Positions 12,431 through 23,640 of a stretch of DNA of 64,000 nucleotides are shown piece by piece. The translations under genes and the position numbers were made by a program. The DNA lies in contig CM066291.1 of assembly GCA_033816765.1 (NCBI GenBank), positions 1,922,001 to 1,986,000 of the forward strand. Direction: 5' to 3'. Positions within the stretch are counted from its first letter, which is position 1. Each line of letters starts with the position of its first letter. Under the pieces are notes generated by a model. It had not been told where the DNA came from. It ran no database searches and saw only the letters and a program-made list of their open reading frames with translations. Source of the stretch: Nothopassalora personata. Lineage: Eukaryota > Ascomycota > Dothideomycetes > Mycosphaerellales > Mycosphaerellaceae.

Positions 12431-15400
12431 CTCCTACTTATCTTATATAGGAGGTTATAGTCTACTCTTCTCCTATTAGTAGTATTTAGACCTCTATAAT
12501 AGGTTAAGCTAGCTTATAAACCTCTAGAAGTATAGACTAGTCTTTAGCTTTATAAACCTATCTATAACTATCTTAGATGTTAGGGTATACTTAATAGTAA
12601 TAAGCCTTCTCTACTAAAGTTTCCTAACAGCATTGTAGGCAATGTTAATATACTTTAACTTATTATGAACATGTGCATCCCTTACTAGGGTAAGGGTAGC
12701 TTAGTTGTTACCTCTTAATTAGACTAGTCTTAAGCTTAACATAGTCTCCTAGTTTCTAGTAATCCTTAGTTAATAGGAACAGTCTCCTACTAACTCTAGA
12801 TAGTCTATCTCCCTTAGTAGTGAAGCTAGGAATTGGGATTGCTTTATATATGCATTTATAGCCATGTATTTAGCTTCTATTATAGATGTTGCTATAGACT
12901 TTTGCTTCTTGCTTATCTAGGAGACTAGTACCCTATAGAGGAAGAAGACATACCTAAGGATAGAGACTCTATCTACTTTGTCTATTGCATAATTAGAGTT
13001 ATAGTATCTAACTAGGCATCCTTCTCTATACCTAGAGAAGATAAGGCTAAGATTAGGATATAACCTTAGATATCTTATAATCTTCTTTAAAGCCTCTATG
13101 TAGTGGGTGGATAGGTTACTTATAAATAAGCTTATCCTTCCTAGGGCAAAAGCAATGTCTAGCCTTGTAATTGTTACTAGCTACATCTATGTACTATTAA
13201 TACTCTAGTACTCTACCTTGTTATACCTCTTATCTATGTGGCTTAAAGGTTTAAGAGCCTTATAGCTGTCTATAGGTAAGTGTGTAGGTGCTGCCTTCTT
13301 GTAGTTTATCCCTATCTTAGTAAGGTTGTCCCTAATAAAGTGTCCCTAGTTAAGTTTTAGGATTCCTCTCCTCCTATCCCTTATAACTCTTATACTAAGG
13401 ATCTTTTTAGGTTTACTAAGATCTTTAATCTTAAAGACTTTGCTAAGTTCTCTTTTAAACTAGAGAACATCTATTAACTTTAGTGTAGCAATTAGAATGT
13501 CATCTATATATGTAAGAATTATAATCTCTTTTTCCTTATAAATAAGTAGGCATGGATCTACCTCTAACTATGTGAATCTAATCTCTCTAAGCTTTAACAC
13601 ATAGAGTTAATTCTAATCTCTAGCTACTTACTTAAGTCTATATAAGCTTTTAAGGATCTTAAACACTATGTTTAGTAGAAGCTTAACTCCTAGTAGTAGT
13701 AACATAAAGATGTCTTTATAGAGGGTGCTTTCTATGAACCTATTGTTTACATCCACTTAGTAAAGATAGAGATCCTTCTTGTATATAATAGCTATAAATA
13801 CCCTAAGGGTGTCCTATCTAACTATAGGCGCAAATGTCTCTATAAAGTTAATACTAAACTTCTGTAAAAAGCCCCTTATAACTAGCCTAGCCTTAAACTT
13901 TTCAATGGCTCCACTAATGCTTCTTTTAACATTAAAGACCTATCTTAACGTAACTAAGTTTACTCCTTTTAGTAGAATAGCATTCTCCTAGGTATTATTA
14001 CTCTATAGAGCATCTAGCTCCTTCTAGATTGCTTCCTTCTAAAGGTGTCCCTATTTCTTATTATTTATAGCATCCTTATAGGACTTTAGAATTAGGATCT
14101 CTTACTTATATATAATAACTTCTATAGTTGCTATAAAGGCTATCTCCTTAACTTCTTCTAGGAATTCACTATCCTATAGTACTAAATCATCCACTAATTG
14201 CATAGCTATAAAGAAAGCTTAGTAGTAAGTAGCAAGGTTCTCTAAGAGGTCTATTGCTTCTCCTACTTTAGTAGCTAGTTTAGGTATAGGGACTATAGAT
14301 CTTAGGGCTTTCTATTTCTATTTATAGCCCTTAACATTATAGTTAGCCCTCCTCTTACTAAGGGATAATCTAAGAGTAGTTACTTGTGTCCTAGTGACAT
14401 TCTTTTCCTAGAGATCTAGTAAGCTTATCTTAATTAGCTTATCGATTTTCTGAAATTCCCCTACATTCTTTAGAGGCTAGGGAAGTTATATAAACAGCTT
14501 TCTTAGCTAGGCTGTTACTAGGCTGCTCTGCTAAATAATTGAATAGTGAATAGGTTGCTCTAAGGATATGTCCTTCCTTAGCCTCCCTAAGGGTCTCCTA
14601 GCTAGTGCATTGCTTAATAGATTCAATTTTGTAACATTAAGATCTATATTACCTCTAGGTTAGTCCTTAAAGAAGTCTGTATATATGTGTTGTTTAATAG
14701 CTTTTATGTCTAGTTCCTAAAAGAGCTAGGCCTTAGCTATGTTTTTAACGTATCTAATACATACTACTTCTTTACCTCTATTTATTAGTTTATTACTTCT
14801 TGCCTATTAAGGCTAGGATCTTGTGTCTATATAGATAATAGCTTTGCATCCCTAAACCTTTAAATAGTTAATAGTTAGCTTAATACTATTAAAGGCTTTA
14901 TCTAGTGAAACCTTAAACCTATTATAGTCTAGACTATTTAGTAGTTTATTCCTTATGTAGGTTTAGGCTTCTAGTGCTTTAGGCTAGAATTTAATTAGCA
15001 TCTTAGCCTCTTTAAGCATTGCCCTTATAGAGTCTTCTAAGGTTTGTATTAACCTTTTAACTAGTCCATTTTAGAGCGAGTTATATACCTTAGTATGCTC
15101 TAGCCTAATTCCTAAATCCTTCTCCTACTGCTTAACTAATGTAATAAGTTCCCTTACATTATTAAGCCTAACTGCTTTTAACTACGCTAATGATTTCCTC
15201 TCTACCTTAATCTTCTAGTTCTAGAGAGCAACTAGAGCATCTTCTCTTTTCTTAAGAGGACAGGTCTACTTTTTCTAGAGAAGTTGTTAACAATCTTAAG
15301 CTAGTATTTGAACCCTAGCCTTAATGTTAGTAGTGAACTACATATGTTAATAGATACAAGGGCAAGTCTTTTAGGTCTTCTCTTAGTAACTTTACCTTTG

Positions 15401-17120
15401 TACTTCTTTATCTTTGCTATTAAACACACTCTACACTAGTAGAAGCCATCCCTAGAAATAGGAATAGGTTCTTTTAAGTCTATTACCTTATAAAGATTCT
15501 AGAGCAAGTTCTTCCTAAAGTGTGCAAATCTTCTATACTAAAGCTCCTACTGTTTTAGGTTAGTCTCTAATTTAGCAGTTATAAAGGCATTCTCTATTAG
15601 TAGTGCACATAATAAGTAATGTGCCCTTTTTTATAGTAGAGGAGAAATCTCATTAATAAATGGAACCCCCCTAAGGAGCCTTATCTAGACAACAGTTTAG
15701 CTAGAGGGGGATATAAGAGAAAATGAAGGAGGTTAGACACTAAACTGCTTACTAAACTAGTTCTAAGAAACTAGGTTTACCCCTAGCTTAGGTATAAGTA
15801 GAACATCTTCTAAAACAACTTTCCTATTAGATCTCCTACTTATCTCTACAGTCCTAATATAAGTGGCTAATAAATGCCCACCTCCTACTTTGATCTATTT
15901 CTTCTTTATTAAGGGAGTTATAGATCTAAAGAGACAGTTCTAGTTAGTTATATAGGATAAAGCATAAGAATTAAGTAACTACTCTAATAAGGGGAACTTG
16001 CCTTAGACTTCTATAGTTAAGTAAGCCACTTTATTATACTTATTATTATTAGACATTATCTTCTAGGATAAGTTGCATAAGTTAGGTAGCTCTTAGGTAG
16101 AGAAATCTTTCCTAGTCTTCCTCATTTTAGAGGAAGGAGACTAGGCCTAGTTCTTCTAGAGTGACAGCATGTTAGAGCTAAGTTTCTTTACTATTTTCTT
16201 AAGTTCCTCTATAGAGGACTTCTCTCTTAGTGTTCTTCTTAAAGATAGTAGTAGAGATCTTCTCTTCTTAACATATGTTACATTCTAGGAGGATAGTACT
16301 TAGGAATGAGATCTAAGGACCTTCTTTACCTTAGAGAGACTAGGGCAGTCCTTAATAAGATAGTCCTTCTTATAGAGAAGGCAGGAAAGTGATCTTGCCT
16401 AACCTAAGGGCCTAACCTAGGTAGCTACTATACTATACTTAGCCTTAGAGGGATTCAATCTAGCCTCTTAAGCCTTAAGGATCTTTAAGGTCCTTTTATA
16501 ATCTATCTTTAGCTAAGCTATAATAGTATCCCTAGCTATATAGTAGTTAGGTAGTAGTGAGCTTAAAAGCTAGGTTATTCTTATATTAGCTTTCCTATAG
16601 TGCTGGCCCTCTAGGTTAACATTAGCAATCCTCCTTCTAAGAGACACTAGGTGTGCCTATACAGATCTAATAGTAAACTCTTTACTCATCTTAAAGTTCA
16701 TAAACTGTTTTGTAAGCTTATATACATAGGTTAGCAACACCTAGCTATACTTGTTCTAGAGATGTACCTATATCTTAGTAGCTTTTCTAGATTCGCAAGA
16801 GCCCTTAAGCTTAAATTTATCTTCTTCTATAATCCTACTTAGGATACTAAAGCTGCAAGCTGCATTTTGTTTTGTCTATGTTAGTGTATTAAGAATCTCT
16901 TTAATCTCAGTCTCTTCCTAGAGTTTTAGGTTCTTGCCCTTAATGTTGTTAAATAACACTTCTAATAGGTTATCAATTGCAAAGAATGCTAACTAGCTCT
17001 CTATCTTATATCTCTAAAGGTTGAACTATCTCTTCTAGTTGTCTCTCCTAAGAATTGGGATTTTAGTTCCCTTCTCTTCTCCTTTCTCTTAGTGTAAATC
17101 TATAATAAATTGAATGTAAT
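12431..17120 (-). pseudogene. Copia-1 gag-pol polyprotein (dead)
   Basis: Reading from about 17100 leftward and through TAG codons, the order is gag, zinc knuckle (about 16380), protease/integrase (about 16100-14700), RT (about 13450-14100) and RNase H (about 12450-13250). The RT region is homologous to 43797-44093 in copia-2. The order integrase before RT is diagnostic of Ty1/copia. Stop codons throughout make it non-functional. Confidence 0.8.
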
Positions 17121-17530
17121 GAAACAAGGTATATATACTTTAAAGTCGTAGCTTAGGTCCTGCTAAGGCTTTTAGTGTAGAATAGTAAGGTTCGTAGGTA
17201 TAGATACTAAGGCCTACTTAGTAGGGTAAAGAAAGAGCGGTGTAGTCTCGGAGCTAGGACACAGGTCTGTTTCTCCTAGTAGAGTTCCAAATAACTTACT
17301 TAAAGTCCTTCTTAATAGTATCTCGATGCAGTTCTACCTATAGAGTGTCTTTAAGGTATTGGCTTATAGTAAGCCGTATAGAGTCCTTTTCTAGATTACC
17401 TATTACTTAGTATTAAACCAAGCTCCTTAATAGGACAGATAGGGTAGACTTCTACTTCCTAGATGTTTTCTACTATAATAGCAAGGGATATAAGTAACCT
17501 GTACTGATATAGGTTGCTCTTACTCCTGCA

Positions 17531-17549
17531 CAAACCCGGGCTTATAACC
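17531..17549 (-). promoter_or_regulatory. Copia-1 primer-binding site (initiator tRNA-Met half)
   Basis: The plus strand next to the 5' LTR reads CCCGGGCTTATAACC, and copia-2 has the same at 50288-50302. With one RIP change reverted it matches the GGGCTCATAACC anticodon-arm region of initiator tRNA-Met. Drosophila copia is known to be primed by an internal half of that tRNA, so I infer the same mode here. Confidence 0.6.
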
Positions 17550-17796
17550 TATTAAGTTAAGACCTTATAGGATACGTAGTTAGTAGCGGAGTAGAGTAAG
17601 AGATCAATCTTCAACTAGCTAACAGCTACAGGGCATACAGCAATATATTAGGAACCAATGCGTTAATTGTGTTGGATGTCTATCTAAGCTAAAGGGGAGA
17701 GAAGGTGTCTTCCGATAAGCTAAGTTATCGTGGATACCTTAGGCTATTAGATTATAACCTAACTGTTAGCTCCCCTTAAGATGCTACATCTTAACA
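17550..17796 (-). repeat. Right (5') LTR of copia-1 (247 bp)
   Basis: Runs from TATTAAGTTAAGACC to CATCTTAACA on the plus strand. It is followed by the target-site duplication GCTAC and then by the interrupted gag of A2. Confidence 0.93.
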
Positions 17797-20700
17797 GCTA
17801 CTACCGTTTATGTTATTTAGCATTTAACCTAGAAGACATCTACTACCGAATATACTACTAAATTCTAGGAATACGCGTAACTTACTAATTAGGACGACGA
17901 AGCACTTTAAGTTATATACTAAAGAGGACTAAAGAAGTATATTAAGGACGAGTTAATAAGGGACGGTCGGAAGATCGATAGCTTAGGCGACCTCGTTAGA
18001 GTTACGATTAATCTTAACGATAAGCTCTACGAGAGAGCTATAGAACGACGATACGACTCTAAGATATCCGGAAAGGCTAGATATATACTAGGCTACAACA
18101 ATCGTAATAGAGGCTTCTACGACAACTATAATAATAAGCTTAGGAATAAACCGTACTACGGACTATAGCTAATAGAACTCGACGTTACCGAGAAAGGTCG
18201 TAAGATTAGGAACAGTAATAGGAATAGAGCATCCCGGAGTTCGAAAGAAATACGAACTTACTATAGATATAGTAAACCTAGCTAGCTAGTAAGGGACTGC
18301 CGTAGTAAGAATATAGTACGCCGCAAACAGTTTAATATAATGTAACCTCGAACTAGTAAATCTAAGAGTAGCGTTAGATCTCGAGGAGATACCGACTATA
18401 CTCGGAGAGTAGGGGAGAGAGCTAGTAATAGAAGTACGACACCTCTCCTAGACCCCTTAGAAAGACGAGGAGGATACTATAGGTAGTAAATAGTAGTTAT
18501 TCTATTTAATGCGAAGAACTAACTACGACAGTTTAATATAATAGTACGAAGAGTCGACTACGAGATCGAATCCAAATCTCGAAATAGTTATAGAAGCCTT
18601 TATTAGCGATTCTATTACTAAGACTCGTGTTAGGTTTACTACGCCGCAAAATTAGGCGTAGGGTATTAGCCTTAGTAACTAAGAGGAACCCTAGGAGTAA
18701 CGTATAGGCAAAACGCTACGCTCCGAGAAGTAGATATCGATAAATCCTACTTTAATGACGATAGAAGCAACAAGGAAAACTAGGACCTAGAATAGAACGG
18801 ATCGTAGTTACCGGAACTATAGGAAGAAAGTTAAGAAACTACCGGGCTAGATACTATCGAGGAAGACTAGGATCCGGAAGAATTAAGCGAAGAAGATTCC
18901 TCCGAAGAAGAAGAGAGCGACACTAACGACGATAATAAACAACTAACCTTTACGATTAATACACCTAAGAAACTATACAATATAATCGTACACCTATAAA
19001 GAAGGCACGAAGAATTCCTACCTAAGATAGACGGACGAAGAATGCTATACTCTATTAAGTTTAATAAGACACTCGACGCCCTACGAGGTATAGCCTAGGG
19101 ATACCTACTTATAGAAACAACCGAGAATCTAGCAACCGCTATTATAGAACGACTACCGATAGGAAGCTAAATAACAGGTACCGGATACCTTATACCGTTA
19201 GGAATATTTATATTAAACGAATTGCAAAACATAGTATAGTACGTACGCGCACTCTACTTAGAAACGTAGAAGATCTAGGAACGTTACTAAATATAGGTAC
19301 GGATATAGAAAGGCTCGCGCTAGGTTTAAGCGGAGGCCTCGAGACACGAAGTACGACGTTCTATATACGAATAGGGAAAAGGATTAACTCCCTAGGAATA
19401 AGCGACCGAAGGGAGTTATATAATATAGAAAAGGCTTAAGCATTACTAACGATAATAGTGTTTTAAACTAAGATTATCGTTAACGGGTATAAGATAGATG
19501 CTATAATAGATTCCGGAGTAAGCGGGAACTTTACCTCCGAATTATTTATTATAAGACATAGGATCGCTACCTATAAGAAGAAAGAGGGTTATAAATTAAT
19601 CGCGGTAGACGGATTATCCTTACCTAGTATAGAGCGCGAGACGATACCGCTACGACTTGCTATCTAACGGCACTACAAGGAGATTATCTTAGATATTACT
19701 AATATAGCTAGTTATAACATCGTACTAGGTATACCTTAGTTAAGAAAGTATAACCTAGTAATCGACTAGAGAAGAGGAGTACTTACATTTAGGGAATGCG
19801 ACTACGTTATTAACATTTAGCCTACGTAGCGGTAGCGTTCGCTAGTAGATAAGGTAAAGAGATAGCTAAATAAGATACAGCTTACGCTAAATAGAAGGAT
19901 AGAAGAACTACCTTCGACCGGGATAGACACTAGCGTAGGGCCGCCGGGTTACGAAGTTACTAGTAGTAATAGAAGTAACGCACTATCGAAGAATACTAAC
20001 ATCTTAGAGTTAAGTATTCCTAAGGAGTATCGTAAGTAGTCGCGACTCTTTAAAGAGGAAAGAGGTAAGGATGCCTTACCTAAGTACTAACTATAGGATT
20101 ATAAGATAAACATTTAGCTAGGGAAAGAGCCTCTATAGGGACCCCTATATTAAATGTCTAAGAAAGAGCTATAGACCCTACGAGAATAGCTAAAGGAGAA
20201 GCTAGCTAAGGGATAGATAAGAAGATCCACCTTAAGTATAGGAACTCTATATATATTCGTTCTAAAAGTAAACGGGAAGTTACGACTCGTATAAGACTAT
20301 AGGAAGTTAAACGAGATTACGATTAAGAACCGATACCCGCTACCTAACATCGAAGAAGTATAAGATAGATTAACCGGATCGGACTAGTACACGAAGATTA
20401 ACCTACGAGATGCCTTCTACGCTATACGAATAGCGGAAGGAGAAGAATAGAAAACCGCTTTTAGAATAAGATACGGACTTTACGAATTCTTAGTTATACT
20501 AATAGGATTAACTAACGCACCCGCATCCTATTAAGACCTTATTAACGAGACACTTAGAGACCTACTCAATATATACGTTATCGCTTATATAGACGATATA
20601 TTAGTCTACACGAAAGGATCCCTTTAGAATTACATAAAACAAGTCTAGGACGTATTCGAACGACTTACGCGTTTAGGATTTAAGACAGCACCCGAGAAAT

Positions 20701-21707
20701 ACGAATTCTATAAGAAAGAAGTTAAATTCTTAGGCTTTATTATTAGCACTATAGGGATAACGATCGACCCTACGAAAACATAGTTAATTAGAGAATAGCT
20801 AGAACTAAAAACAGTTAAGGACGTATAATTATTCCTTAGACTAGCGAACTATAACCGGAAATTTATTAAGGACTACGTAAAGACAGTAGCACTAACAACG
20901 ATACTTACGAGAAAAGACGTTACCTAGAAATAGGGAAAGAAATAGACTAAAGCGTTTTAGAAACTTAAGGAACAATACCCTTTAGCCCCTACGCTTCGAC
21001 TATTTAATAGTAGTAAGGAAGTCTACGTCGAGACCGATACGTCTAATATAGTAATAGGCGCGTGTCTAATATAGATACACGATAGGTAGAGACACCTAGT
21101 AGACTATTACTCCCGGAAAATGACTATAGCGGAATAGAACTACGACATCTATAATAAAGAGCTTCTAGCTATTATTGCTACTATATAATATTAGAGAGTA
21201 TATATCGAGGGCCTACTAAAGTTAACGATTCTTTCTAACTATAAGAATCTTACGTACTTTACGACGACAAAAGAACTTACCCGAAGGTAAGCCCGCTAGT
21301 CGGAGCTACTAGGATAGTATAAGTTCGAAATTAAATATACTCTAAGACGAGAGAATAGCCGCGCCGACGCGCTAAGCTAAAGAAGCGACTATATAGAAGG
21401 AAAAGAACTAGTGCAACATAAGATACTAAAGACAAACCCCGACGGAAGTCTTAGTACTAATACTAGAGAATTTAACAACATCGTACGGATATTAGGCGAT
21501 AAGGACGAACAATTCCCTATATCGCAAGGGAAATACTAAGTACTAAAGAATCGAGAAGAAGAATGTATACAATAACATTACGATAGACTAACTTACGGAC
21601 ACCCTAGAACTTTAAAGATAATAGACCTAATATAGCGTAGCTTCTTACTCCCGTAGATAAGACTTAAGGTGTTACGCTATATTAAATAATACGTACACTA
21701 CTAACGA

Positions 21708-21904
21708 TGTAAGGGGCAGCCTAGTGGCTAACCCCTACATATAGCCTTGTATGTAACATGCGGTCGCGACCGGCTGCTAAGCCGCACGTAACACGCATAA
21801 GTACACCTTACGACGCGCGATGCGTCTTGAATAAAAGGCAAGAATTAGTTCATCTACGACTAGTAGGTCGTGGGCGTGCTATACATTGCGACATCCCCTT
21901 AACA
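21708..21904 (+). repeat. 5' LTR of H2 (197 bp)
   Basis: TGTAAGGGGCAGCC to CCCCTTAACA. AAGAATTAG at 21840-21848 is the reverse complement of CTAATTCTT at 21908-21916, three bases past the LTR end. This is a self-primer pair. Confidence 0.93.
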
Positions 21905-21996
21905 GTTCTAATTCTTCTCTTCGTTGCAATCTATACACGCTATAGAGTCCGAACGCGACGACAGTAGCGCTACGCCTACGGCTCCCCTAAGCCCTA

Positions 21997-22342
21997 TGTT
22001 ACGGTTTGATTCGTGGAGAACTCACAGCCACTCACTAAGCGAGGAGAGCAAAGAAACTTGCGGGACGGAGAGCAAGAGATCAAGAGATCGAGAGAGCAAG
22101 AGATCAAGAGATCAAGAGAGCAAGAGAACAAGAGATCAAGAGAGCAAGAGAGAGCAGGACAGATCACGCCAAGACATGGCACTATATAGGCGACGCTCTT
22201 TTGCAAGTAGATAGGAGCCTCGTGCTCAACTCATTTTAAGTATACACCATATACTGTTTGGAACCACTACCTTCATAACTGATTGAGACATCCCTGCAAA
22301 GATCCAAGCCCGAGTTGTGATAACGTACAGCGGTTCCTAACA
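21997..22342 (+). repeat. Solo LTR G1 (346 bp) in H2
   Basis: TGTTACGG to CTAACA, with target-site duplication CCCTA (21992-21996 and 22343-22347). Not RIP mutated. U3 holds a run of AGAGATCAAGAGAGCA-like units (about 22065-22155) unique to this copy. The TATA core (CACTATATAGGCGACG) and the sequence after it match the D/G family. Confidence 0.95.
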
Positions 22343-23640
22343 CCCTAGGGCCTAGTAATAAGCGAGGCGTGCAGCCTTAGTCGTAAGGAGGGATGCCCTT
22401 CGGGTAGAGGTTAAGGAGAAGGAGATATAGAGGGAGATTGAACAGTTAGAGATCTTATAGGACGCAAGCGTGCCGCCGGCGGACCCTTAGGGCAAATCCG
22501 GCGGAGAACTATCCCCTACTCCCCCTCCCCCTCCTCTATCTATAGTAACTAACGATAATATCGTAGCTCGAAGCGCGGTCGTATCGCACGCGATACGTTC
22601 GCGTCTTAAAGAACCTACGCCTTTTAGAGGGGACTCGATTAAGAAAGCACGGGTATTCCTAAGGGAGCTCTCTCTTATCTTTACCCTCTTAGGCGGCACG
22701 TATGCGACGAACGAGTCAAAGGTCCTATATAGGGTTATGTACCTAAGCGGAGAGGTAAGTAAGCGATAGCACGCTAACTATAGCGTCCTTAACCTTAAAG
22801 GGTATACATACTAGGACTTTAAGGAGTTCTATCGAGACGCATACGGTGATCCTATAAACCGCGTGCTTAACGTAATGTTAGAGTATAAGGCGGTAAAACA
22901 GAAGGATAACTAGACAGTGCGTTAGTTTACGACTAAGCTAGATGTTATAGAGGATTAGTTAGGGGACTATACGGAGGCGTAACGCGTGCGACATATGCTC
23001 GCTAAGCTTACGCCTAGCCTACGGTCCGCAATCGTTAAGTTTTATAACATCCTAACAACTAGAGAGGAACTAGTAATCCTAGCTTCGCGCATTAAAAGCA
23101 CGGAGCGTAGCAGCGGAGGGCACGACCGCGGGCAGCATAGTCGCCGTAGGCGAGAGACTAAGGGCGACTAAGGGCGAAGCGATCGTAGCTCGAAGCAGTA
23201 GAAGTATAGTTAGGCGTCGCGCGACCCGGGTACGAGTTACTAGCGGGACGCCGGCGGATCGTCTATAACCTTCGATAGGACTAAAGCGGAGTACTATGGA
23301 TGCTATAAGAAGGGTCATATTAAGACGGATTGCCCGAATAGGCACCTATAGAAGGACCGTAGCGCGTAAGCGGTTCGTAGGGTAGACGCTACGAAGGCTC
23401 TAACTAAGAAGGGCAGCGACTAGGGAAAAGGTAGAGGACTAGAAGTAGGTCGCTCCTAAGTCCGAGTTTTCCTAAAGTCAACCCCTTAAGGCGAGTAGAT
23501 ATGTGTCTATCGTAGCGACTAGGGAAAAGGTAGAGGACTATAAGTGGGTCGCTCCTAAGTCCGAGTTTTCCTAAAGTCGACCCCTTAAGGCGAGTAGATG
23601 CGTGTCTAGCGCGTTACTTACGAGGCGTAGTCGAGACTCG
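22343..23640 (+). pseudogene. gag of H2 (dead)
   Basis: Follows solo LTR G1. The N-terminal region is shared with H1, then comes the capsid region around 22700-23100. A CCHC-like zinc knuckle near 23292-23336 reads Y-G-C-Y-x4-H-x4-C, with TGT/TGC to TAT/TAC damage. A near-perfect tandem duplication of about 100 bp lies at about 23415-23600, covering the stretch CGACTAGGGAAAAGGTAGAG. Stops throughout. Confidence 0.7.

Larger units (their letters stand above)
4523..17796 (-). mobile_element. Copia-1 (Ty1/copia), minus strand, with nested gypsy C
   Basis: A complete but RIP-mutated Ty1/copia element with two 247-bp LTRs: 4523-4732 plus 12394-12430 on the left, 17550-17796 on the right. The target-site duplication is GCTAC (4518-4522 and 17797-17801). 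Coding sense is on the minus strand, so the right LTR is the 5' LTR. It is nearly identical to copia-2 at 42521-50549 apart from transitions. Gypsy C sits inside its left LTR. It is less saturated with CpA loss than the gypsy elements around it. Confidence 0.93.
4180..18370 (+). pseudogene. gag of A2, split by copia-1
   Basis: The first part (4180-4522) carries the capsid core (YFLFNS, FLRGR motifs). Copia-1 interrupts it at a GCTAC target site. It resumes at 17802 and reaches a degraded zinc knuckle at about 18250-18302, where a CCHC motif reads Y-x2-Y-x8-C through Cys/His to Tyr changes. Many TAG codons show that it is dead. No function is left; in an active copy it would form the virus-like particle. 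Confidence 0.7.

Noticed and set aside
22060..22160. CRISPR-like regular short repeats
   Set aside because: Simple imperfect AGAGATCAAGAG units in the U3 of a solo LTR; no spacers, eukaryotic context.
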